A DNA stretch of 64,000 bases, from positions 62,001 through 126,000 of the forward strand of contig CAWELC010000005.1 in the NCBI GenBank assembly GCA_963809875.1, in the 5' to 3' direction. This stretch comes from JAFGAS01 sp963809875. GTDB taxonomy: Bacteria > Desulfobacterota > Zymogenia > Zymogenales > Zymogenaceae. A model generated the notes under the pieces. It was not told the DNA's origin. It searched no databases and saw only the letters and a list, made by a program, of their open reading frames with translations. This document shows positions 25,551-32,481 of this stretch, piece after piece (within the stretch, counting starts at the first letter, position 1; every line of letters starts with the position of its first letter). The position numbers and the translations under genes were made by a program.

Positions 25551-25556
25551 TGCGGT

Positions 25557-25633
25557 GAATTACGGGGACATGCACCTAATTAGAAAAGCGTCTGTTTAAA
25601 CTTAAGATTAGTAATTAGGTACGTGTCCCCGTA
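25557..25633. repeat. Palindromic ~80-bp repeat, GGGGACAC family, copy 5
   Basis: The left arm reads GAATTACGGGGACATGCACC and the right arm AATTAGGTACGTGTCCCCGTA, with several mismatches. The centre contains TGTTTAAACTTAAG. Confidence 0.8.
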
Positions 25634-25689
25634 TCGTATATTCTTTGTTTAAACTGAATGCAATACTAATTAGGTATGTGTCCCCTTAC
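25634..25689. repeat. Half copy of the GGGGACAC palindrome, copy 6
   Basis: It contains the centre (TGTTTAAACTGAATG) and the right arm (CTAATTAGGTATGTGTCCCC) but lacks the left arm. It abuts copy 5 head to tail. Confidence 0.75.
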
Positions 25690-25702
25690 TTCGTCCGGAT
25701 CG

Positions 25703-26674
25703 TTATTCCCGCCCTCCAATCACCTTATCCGCCTTTTTAATCACGCTCTCGGGAATCGTGAGCCCGATCTTCCGGGCGCTGTCGAGGTTGACGCGGGTCA
25801 CCAGCTCGGCGTACTTCTGGACCGGCATCCTGCCCGGATCCTTCCCCTCGAGGATCTCGACGGCCATCACCCCGGCCTTCTTCCCCTCCCGGTATGAGTC
25901 GATCGCAAGCGCCGCCACAGCCCCCCTGTCGACGAACTCCACCGCGGTGGAAAAGACCGGCAGCCCGTTTTCCGTAGAGACCTTTAGCAATGTGTCAAAC
26001 ACCGACGCCACCGTGTTGTCGATCGGCAGGTAGACGGCATCGACCTTACCCGCCAGCGATTCGGCGGCGGCCGAGACGCCGGCTGGACCGGAGACGGTCG
26101 CCTCGACGATCTCGATGCCGAGGACCGCCCCCGCCTCTTTGGCCTGCTTGAGCGACGCGACGGCGTTTTCCTCCTTCGGGTTATAGACGAAGCCCATCCT
26201 CTTGAGCCCGGGCATGATCTCTTTAAAGAGCTGGAACTGCTTTTCCACCGGGGAGACGAAGGTCATCCCGGTGACGTTTGTGCCGCTTCCCGCAAGGCTC
26301 CCGACCAGGCCCGCCCCCACCGGGTCGACGACCGCGCAAAAGAGTATCGGGATTGTGCTCGTGGCCCCGACCATTGCCTGGGCCGACGGAGTGGTGAGGG
26401 TAATGATCAGGTCCGGGTCTAACGCCGCGAGCTTCGCGGCCGTCTCGGTGTTCGCGGCAAAGTCGCCTTCCGCGACGGAGACGTCATATATGACGGTCTT
26501 GCCCTCAACGTATCCGTTTTCGGAAAGAAAGTCGATGATGCCCTGACGGATGGCGTCGATGGAGGGGTGATGGACAAATTGGGATATCCCGATGACGACC
26601 CCGACCGGCTCGGCCGCGGCAGTGACGGCGAAAACCAATAGCAGCAACAGTAAAGTAAACAGTGTCTTTTTCAT
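25703..26674 (-). CDS. ABC transporter substrate-binding protein (PF04392 type)
   Basis: The 323-residue protein has a cleavable signal peptide (LFTLLLLLLVFAVTAAA) and the periplasmic-binding fold of the ABC_sub_bind/TrpX-like family. Typical segments are GVVIGISQFVHHPSIDAIRQG, LIITLTTPSAQAMVGAT, IPILFCAVVDPVGAGLV, a long YNPKEENAVASLKQAKEAG and the C-terminal GRMPVQKYAELVTRVNLDSAR. Ligands in this family include aromatic amino acids and other small organics; here it is unknown. The permease and ATPase genes are not adjacent, so it is an orphan in the window. Confidence 0.9.
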   Translation of the reverse strand: MKKTLFTLLLLLLVFAVTAAAEPVGVVIGISQFVHHPSIDAIRQGIIDFLSENGYVEGKTVIYDVSVAEGDFAANTETAAKLAALDPDLIITLTTPSAQAMVGATSTIPILFCAVVDPVGAGLVGSLAGSGTNVTGMTFVSPVEKQFQLFKEIMPGLKRMGFVYNPKEENAVASLKQAKEAGAVLGIEIVEATVSGPAGVSAAAESLAGKVDAVYLPIDNTVASVFDTLLKVSTENGLPVFSTAVEFVDRGAVAALAIDSYREGKKAGVMAVEILEGKDPGRMPVQKYAELVTRVNLDSARKIGLTIPESVIKKADKVIGGRE

Positions 26675-26694
26675 ATGGCACCCCTTAATTCCGC

Positions 26695-26816
26695 CTATAT
26701 CGTCCCCTCCACGGGGGAATCCCCTTCTTCTCGTTTCCCTTCCCCGCAGGGGCAGGTGAGGTTACAGAGCGTGCACTCCATGGAGCCCTGCTCCGTCGCC
26801 TGCCTGATGAACCGAT
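26695..26816 (-). pseudogene. Fragment of an iron-sulfur protein C-terminus, copy 2
   Basis: About 120 bp match the 3' end and downstream sequence of the broken reductase at 28233 at high identity. The minus strand can be read as MECTLCNLTCPAGKGNEKKG. It lies between the substrate-binding protein and the URO-D gene, without the rest of the reductase. Confidence 0.65.
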
Positions 26817-26826
26817 GTTATCACGC

Positions 26827-28058
26827 CTATTTTATCGGATATCTTCCGTAATCCTTAGCCACCTCAAGCATGATCTTTATCTTTTCAACATCGAGCTCGG
26901 GATGCGTGTGCGCCATGGCGAGCAGGAACCTTCCTCCGGGCGCGCACGTCTTTATGACGTTCCGTGCGGCTTCCCGTACTTCTTCGGGTTTCGAGCGGGA
27001 CGTAAGAATATAGTCAACACCCATACCCCCCGACGATAGTATACCGGTCGCCGTGGGTCTTTTTTTCATACGCGATATCGACGTTCGAGGTCGTCTCAAA
27101 GGCATGGCCGCCGTCATATCCCCACTTGATGAACAGGTCAAAGAGCTTCGTGTTGTCACCGCACGAATGGTTCATGATCTTGCCGCCCCTGTCATGCACC
27201 GCTTTGCAGAGCCGCGTATAGGGAGGCCCGAAGAGCTCGTCGATCGTCTCAGGCCTGAGCATCGGGCCCGATTTGAAGGACATATCATCCCCTTTGAGGA
27301 TGACCTTGACGCCGGCGTCCATCATGGCCATAACGCTTTTGAAGATGAATTCCTCCTTGTAGGCGATAAACCGCCGGATGAATTGCGGCTCCCTCCTGAT
27401 AGCCATGACCAGGTTTTCAAACCCCACGGACGCAAACAGGGTCTCATGGATACCGAAGGCTATCTCGCCGATGATACATATCTTGTCGCCGTATTTCGAT
27501 AACGCATATCGATAGAAATCATAGCAGCGGTGGGCTATGTCATCGGTATCGGGGAAATAGGGCCATTCGTCAAAGGACCTGGGCGTGGGAATGGCGGGGC
27601 CCCGATACATATAATATATATTGCCGTGCCCGTCGTCGATCCAGTCGTAGAAGGACCCGGTATTTATCGCCAGCGTGTTTTCGTCCCAGACCATCCAGCG
27701 TCCGTCAAATCCGATATGAACCGAATCAAACCCCAGGGCCACGGCGGCCTCTATTCTCTTCATGAGGTTGCTCTTCACGGATGGGTCAACCAGGAGCTTC
27801 TTGAATCTCTTTACCTTTCTGTGCGCTCCTTGCCCTGGTTTCTTCATCCAGATCGTATTGTATGGACCTCTCGGCATGCTTGCCCAGCCATTTTATTATT
27901 TGCAGAAAGAGAGGATTCCTGAAAAGAAGTCTCGGCGGGATAAGAGGTTTGCCAAGCACCTGCTGTACCGGCCAGTCATCCAGACCCTCGCAATATGTCT
28001 GGACCCTGTCCAGCTCTTTCCCGTCAATCACTGCAATAATTCGTTCGGTAGGATTCAT
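26827..28058 (-). CDS. Uroporphyrinogen decarboxylase-family methyltransferase, two frameshifts
   Basis: Three minus-strand frames join to one URO-D-superfamily protein of about 400 aa: MNPTERIIAVIDGKELDRV (start 28058), the central barrel (AVALGFDSVHIGFDG, VILKGDDMSFKSGPML, DRGGKIMNHSCGDN) and the end GGMGVDYILTSRSKPEEV. The HSC motif and a later Cys resemble the zinc site (HxC...C) of corrinoid methyltransferases such as MtaA/CmuA, so methyl transfer rather than haem synthesis is likely. The second break is an extra G in a run of six (about 27026-27031). The first lies near 27790-27860. The methyl donor is unknown. Confidence 0.75.
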
Positions 28059-28232
28059 CTTGTTTTCCTTCAGAAGTGATTACAAAGAAGCTGTTTTAAA
28101 TGAGCCGCTCAAAGAAGAAAGAAAAGAAACAGGCGAATACTCCACGTGCCTCTACGTGGGGTGCGGAGAAGACGCCGGGCGCGCGTTAGTATACGTCACG
28201 GCCAGGCAGGTATGTTGCTTTAGCCCTGCCCC

Positions 28233-29016
28233 TTATATCGCCCCCGCTACCGGGGGAATCCCCTTCTTTTCGTTTCCCTCCCCGTAGGGGCAGGCGAGGT
28301 TACAGAGCGTGCACTCCATAAAGCCCCGCTCCGTCGCCCGTCTGATGAACCGATCCCAGGGCTTTGTTATCTCTCGGTCGATGACGTGGTAGACCACGCA
28401 GCGCTCGATCTTGACCTTTTGGCCGGGCGGCACGCCTTTTGAGTCCCCCGGGGCGATGGCGCGGTAGGGGCAGGCCTGGATGCAGAGCGACTTTTCGCGG
28501 CAGCGGGGCTGTTCGGCGCAGAGGTCGCGCGTGAACGGCAGTGTCCGGGGAAAGCTCCTCCTGGGCCAACAGCCCCACGAGCCTCACCCTCGGCCCCCAA
28601 TCGGGCGTGATCAACAGCGTGCTGCGGCCGATGTGGCCCAGGCCCGGCCAGCGCGGCCGCGGGCTTCAGGGGCACGCGGTGGGTCGGGCGCGAGCGTATC
28701 CCGTGTTCCCTGCGGAGACGGTCGGCCAGCCGCCAGGCTCTGGCTTCGGTGATCTCGTAATAGAAATTGAAGTATTGCTCTTCCGGGAGGCCGGGGTAGT
28801 AGCCGGGGGGGATGGAGACGGAGGTGTTTTGGGCCTCGTCGGAAACGACGATCCCCAACACGACCAGGGAGGCGGCCCCGGGGTAGACCTCGGACGGCCT
28901 CTTGAGGCCGCGGCCGGGCGGGAATTCGATCTTCTCCACTTCCCGCGTCGAGACGATCCCCGCAAGCGCAAAGCCGAGCTCGCGGGCGGCGTTCTTTATG
29001 TCGTCAACTGGCTCAT
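28233..29016 (-). pseudogene. Double-[4Fe-4S] reductase related to QueG, broken by several indels
   Basis: Reassembling the frames gives DDIKNAARELGFALAGIVS, then EVYPGAASLVVLGIVVSD, GLGHIGRSTLLITPDWG and two ferredoxin-like motifs (CREKSLCIQACPYRAI and CTLCNLACPYGEGNE). This is the order of the epoxyqueuosine-reductase-like double-cluster family. I need at least three indels: near 29005 (missing base after the likely ATG at 29016), an extra G in GGG near 28651, and one near 28540. The C-terminal 120 bp are repeated at 25266 and 26695. It could be a real pseudogene or several consensus errors. True QueG function is doubtful because the cobalamin-binding part is not clear. Confidence 0.6.
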
Positions 29017-29059
29017 TATGACCTTCGAATCAGGTCGGATACCCGAGCGCTGCAGAGAC

Positions 29060-29096
29060 GGGCGGCATATATGCCGCCCCTACGGGTGCTAACGTG
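29060..29096. repeat. Hairpin GGGCGGCATATATGCCGCCC with CCTACGGGTG border
   Basis: A perfect palindrome followed by CTACGGGTGCTAACGTG, related to the hairpins at 22826-22905 and 25445-25505. Confidence 0.6.
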
Positions 29097-29179
29097 AAAC
29101 GACCCAGAGCCTCGCGCAGACGAGATTCAGTCTGCCCTCTCTCGGGGCCCCCGAGAAAGCGGAGTTTTCACGGGGTGAT

Positions 29180-29653
29180 CTACAACGCGTTAGTGAAGCC
29201 GATGTCCGTCCACGTGCCCCGGACCACCATCCACTCGCCGTCTTCCTTGGCGAGCTTCAGGTCAATGAGGTAGCCGCCCCCCGATTCGGGCACGACATCG
29301 CCCATCGTGTCGGGGTCTTCCCCGCCGGTGAGGATCACCTTGATCTTGGCCTCGGCCTCGTCGCCGTTCACCGTCACCTGGATATCCCGCACGAAGAGCC
29401 CCACCTTTTCGTATTCCTGAAAATAGACGAAGAGGAGGCCCTTGACGGCGTTGTTGTCGTTGCCGTCGGGGTCCTTATAGTCCTTCGAGATGTGCTCGAG
29501 GATGCCCTTGATATCCTTTTGCCTGGCAAGGTCGGCCGTCTCGTTGATCATCGTCTTGATCCTGTCTTCCTCGCTCACGGGTTTTTTGCACGCGGGCAAA
29601 AGTGCGACGGCCACGAGAAGTGCCAATGCCGCAAGTATGAGCAATCGTTTCAT
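29180..29653 (-). CDS. Lipoprotein, DUF4878-like
   Basis: The 157-residue protein starts with a lipoprotein signal (LLILAALALLVAVALLPAC; lipobox LPAC with the Cys near residue 22). The rest resembles NTF2-like DUF4878 proteins: helices DRIKTMINETADLARQKD, then strands VGLFVRDIQVTVNGDEAEAKIKV and DGEWMVVRGTW. These are anchored periplasmic or outer-membrane proteins of unknown role. GGGAGG precedes the ATG and a good promoter lies at 29681-29709. Confidence 0.75.
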   Translation of the reverse strand: MKRLLILAALALLVAVALLPACKKPVSEEDRIKTMINETADLARQKDIKGILEHISKDYKDPDGNDNNAVKGLLFVYFQEYEKVGLFVRDIQVTVNGDEAEAKIKVILTGGEDPDTMGDVVPESGGGYLIDLKLAKEDGEWMVVRGTWTDIGFTNAL

Positions 29654-29680
29654 GCGAGACCTCCCTGTATGTACACGTGT

Positions 29681-29709
29681 ACCTTATCACAGCACCGGGT
29701 CGGTGTCAA
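29681..29709 (-). promoter_or_regulatory. Promoter of the lipoprotein gene
   Basis: On the minus strand TTGACA (29709-29704), a 17-bp spacer and TAAGGT (29686-29681). The start codon at 29653 is about 28 bp downstream. Confidence 0.7.
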
Positions 29710-29724
29710 CGCGCGGGTCTCTTC

Positions 29725-29753
29725 TTGACACCGGCGGCGGCATCTGGTATCTT
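29725..29753 (+). promoter_or_regulatory. Promoter of the MaoC hydratase gene
   Basis: TTGACA (29725-29730), a 17-bp spacer and TATCTT (29748-29753). The palindromic repeat 29773-29858 then lies in the leader before the start codon at 29874. Confidence 0.6.
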
Positions 29754-29772
29754 CTATGGGGTTTTTCGGCCT

Positions 29773-29858
29773 GAATTAAGGTGACACCATACTTAATTAC
29801 AATGGACTACTCTGTGTAAGCGTAGAGATAGTAATTAAGTATGGTGTCACCTTAATTC
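29773..29858. repeat. Palindromic ~80-bp repeat, variant GGTGACAC, copy 7
   Basis: The arms 29773-29800 and 29831-29858 are a perfect 28-bp inverted repeat beginning GAATTAAGGTGACACC. The core GTGACACC differs from GGGGACAC in both arms, so both arms changed together. It is followed directly by AAAGGAG and the MaoC start codon. Confidence 0.85.
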
Positions 29859-29873
29859 CAAAGGAGTTATGAT

Positions 29874-30730
29874 ATGGCAATGAAGCGCGAGCCTGATCGG
29901 AAAGACATACGGACCGGTGGACGGCCTCGTGGACGCCCGGGAGGCGATGTACTACGCCCTGGCCACCAACGACCCGAACGAGGCCTACATCAGACGGTGC
30001 CCGGCCCGGAGGGACGGTGGCGCCGCCTCTCTTTGCCATCAGCAAGGACCTCGGCGCCAAGGGGATCATCGAGATCATCCAGGATACCGAGCTGGGGCTC
30101 AATTTCGCCTTCGTGGTGCACGGGGAACAATACTTCGAGTGGAACGAGCCGCTGGTCCCCGGCGCGAAGATGAAGGTCACCGCCACGATCAAAGACATCA
30201 TCGACAAGGGGACGGGCGATCTCTTGGAGATGAAGGTGGACTGCATCGACGAGAAGGGAAAGCTCGTGGTCAGCCAGGTCGTGAGCTTCTTCGAGCGGCG
30301 GCCCGACGCCCCCAAGAAACCCAAGACGCCCGAGCCCGCCCAGGACCGCAGCAAGCCGCTCTTTACCGACTCGATGAAGGTTTTGCGCGGCCAGACCTAT
30401 ATCTACGCTGAGCCCTCCGGCGACCACAACCCGATCCACGTGGACCCGGAATTTGCCGTCAAGGTGGGGCTGCCGGGCATCATCCTGCAGGGACTGTGCA
30501 CGATGGCGTTCGTCCAGAAGGCGGTCATCGACAACGTCGCGGCGGGCGACCCGACGAGGCTCAAGAAGCTCAAGGTCCGTTTTTCGAGAAACGTGCTGCC
30601 GGGCGACACGGTTTCCACCTCCGGGTGGCTCGTGAAAGACAGCGCCGCACACCTCGTCGTGGGCCTCGAGGCCAAGGTCGATCGCGGCGACATCGTGATC
30701 CGGGACGCGTGGGCCGAGGTTGCCAAATAG
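29874..30730 (+). CDS. MaoC-like hydratase (FAS1-type N-terminal plus MaoC domain), frameshifted
   Basis: The likely product of about 285 aa has two hotdog domains. The N-terminal one (GLVDAREAMYYALATND, then VAPPLFAISKDLGAKGI) is like the FAS1/MaoC_dehydrat_N domain. The C-terminal MaoC domain has GDHNPIHVDPEFAVKVGLPG with the catalytic Asp/His. It would hydrate enoyl-CoA or dehydrate 3-hydroxyacyl thioesters. Three frames are used: changes near 29915 and 29995-30005. The third frame (from 30017) holds most of the protein. AAAGGAG precedes the ATG, and a palindromic repeat occupies the leader. Confidence 0.75.
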
Positions 30731-30823
30731 CGTTCGCGGCCGTGGTCGGGTCCTTGAGAACGCGACGGGGCGGGCGATTCAAATTCCAGGGTATTCACCC
30801 TCTTCACATGGAAGGGAGTTCAC

Positions 30824-31557
30824 ATGGGGTCCATTGATTTAAATACGTCCATCGGTCTTGGCCTGTTTACCGTCGTGTGTCGTCGTGTTCATCCTCCTCT
30901 TCTTTTTTGCGGGCAAGAAGGCCAGGAAGGCGCTGGCCGAGTTTGCGGCCTCCCGCGGTCTCACGGTTCAGCCGATAGATGAAGGCAACGAACTCGAACG
31001 AGCAGGTGACAGAAAGGCTCGGGATCCCCGGGGGGGGTGTTTACCAGGATATCGTCAAGCTTCCCCTCTCGCATGGGCAGGGGTGGCTCTTCACCAGGGC
31101 GCCCGAAAACGGGGGCAGCTCCTCCGGTCCCGAGACGTCCGGCGGCGCCCCCCATCAATTCATCGTCGTTTTCATGGATATCCCGATCAAGGGCCGCACC
31201 TTTGCCGCAAAGGCGGTCCCCCTCGGCGGGGGATTGGGCCAGCAGGTGGCGGAATTCATCCTGGCCAAGGTCTTCGGCGCCAAGGGAATCCACTATTTGA
31301 ACACGACGGCGGACTACCCGGAGTTCGCCAAGGTCTACAATGTCTTCACCGAAGACGAGGCGGGGGCGCGGTCGGTCGTCCTCTCGTCGGGGGTGATCTC
31401 GTGTCTCATGACCCATCCGCGCAAGGATCCGGTCAACCTCTCCTTTACGCCGAAGGGTTTCGGCCTGGATATCGATCCGTTAATGAAGAGCCGCGAGGAC
31501 ATCGAGCTGTTCGTCCAGTGGGTCGACGACCTGTCGCGCGTGGTCGCGCAACGCTAG
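30824..31557 (+). CDS. Membrane-anchored protein of unknown function, paralogue A, frameshifted
   Basis: I do not know the family. An N-terminal membrane helix (about GLFTVV plus VVVFILLFFFAGKK) precedes a domain of about 200 residues that begins EFAASRGLTVQPIDEG and continues GIPGGGVYQDIVKLPLSHGQGWLFT. The same layout occurs in the next gene. Two frame changes are needed, near 30880 and 30995. The ATG at 30824 has GAAGGGAG upstream. Expected length about 240 aa. The soluble domain probably faces the cytoplasm given the basic residues after the helix. Confidence 0.6.
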
Positions 31558-31626
31558 GAGCCGTACTACCGGACGACAGCGCCGCCGCGTCGGGACACGG
31601 GTTGCCGGAAGGCCAAGGAGTAAGAC

Positions 31627-32334
31627 GTGAACACGTCGGTCGCTGTCATCGTCATCGTTGTATTCCTTGCCCTTGATCTCCTCTTCTACTACCTCATCAT
31701 CAGGCGGATGGACCGACCGTCGCCGTCGGCCGCGTTCGCCCGGTCCCGGGGCTTTTCCCTGCTACCCGACTCCGAGGGAGAGTCGGTGGGGCTCAGGCTT
31801 CGGGAGCGGCTCCCGCTCGGACGGGGCGAACTCTCCGATATCGTGCGGCTGGCTCTGGGCGAAAGCGAGGGGTACCTCTTCACCACGCTGCCGGACGCGG
31901 ACTCTCATCTGCCGAAGAGTCAGGAAAATCGGCGGCAATTTATCGCCGTGATGCTCGAGGGCCCGCGTGGCGGAGCGCTGTTCGTCCACCCGCCGACGCG
32001 TCCCCCTTTTTCGGGGTTCAAACTGCGGCGGCTGCTGGCGATATTCAAGACGGGCAGTTACGTGCCCGTTTCCGCGGATCGACTCCCCCCGACGATTGCC
32101 GAACGCTTCCAGGTTCGCGCCGAGCACGGCGAAACGGACGGCGCGACGTTCTTCAGCCCCGGGGCGGTCCGCGCCCTGACGCACGCCCCGCGAAAGCGCG
32201 GTTTTGCGCTCTGGGCCGGTCCCGGCGGCTTGATCGTCTACATCAATCCGCTTCTGACGGGAGAAAAGGAAGCAGGGGACTTCTACGATTTTGTGGTGGG
32301 GCTGGTCCACGTCCTTTCGAGGCAGCGGCTTTGA
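31627..32334 (+). CDS. Membrane-anchored protein of unknown function, paralogue B
   Basis: The 235-residue protein has an N-terminal helix (AVIVIVVFLALDLLFYYLII) and a domain similar to paralogue A: FARSRGFSLLPDSEG corresponds to EFAASRGLTVQPIDEG, LSDIVRLALGESEGYLFTTLPD to YQDIVKLPLSHGQGWLFTRAP, and the ends ALTHAPRKRGFALWAGPGGLIVYINPLL and CLMTHPRKDPVNLSFTPKGFGLDIDPLM align. It is intact, unlike its neighbour. It lies 69 bp downstream of paralogue A. A tandem duplication with strong divergence is likely; function is unknown. Confidence 0.65.
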   Translation: MNTSVAVIVIVVFLALDLLFYYLIIRRMDRPSPSAAFARSRGFSLLPDSEGESVGLRLRERLPLGRGELSDIVRLALGESEGYLFTTLPDADSHLPKSQENRRQFIAVMLEGPRGGALFVHPPTRPPFSGFKLRRLLAIFKTGSYVPVSADRLPPTIAERFQVRAEHGETDGATFFSPGAVRALTHAPRKRGFALWAGPGGLIVYINPLLTGEKEAGDFYDFVVGLVHVLSRQRL

Positions 32335-32481
32335 ATCGGCCGCGGCATCAGGGCGGCGCAAGGGGAGTCCGGCGATGCGCAAAGGGAGGATCCGCCGGGG
32401 CGGACGCAGGGTGTGGGCGCTCATATTCGAAGGGCCCGCAGCCACTTTCCAGGAACATCGAGTAACGTGCACGGAGGAACC

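Larger units (their letters stand above)
24922..25702. other. Intergenic region rich in repeats
   Basis: About 780 bp. From left: leader of the phosphoesterase gene with a consensus promoter at 25183-25211, an iron-sulfur gene fragment (25266-25349), TCATTGCGAG repeats on both strands (25374-25410 and 25513-25550), hairpins (25445-25505), and one full plus one half GGGGACAC palindrome (25557-25689). No intact gene. Confidence 0.65.

Noticed and set aside
27014..27031. UGA at the end of the central URO-D frame as a selenocysteine codon
   Set aside because: Reading through gives nonsense, while removing one G of a six-G run joins GGMGVDYILTS, a normal URO-D segment. The break is a frame change.
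28233..29016. Calling the broken iron-sulfur gene queG
   Set aside because: The double-cluster end and GLGHIGRSTLL fit the wider family, but the indels and unclear cobalamin-binding part do not allow a specific epoxyqueuosine reductase call.
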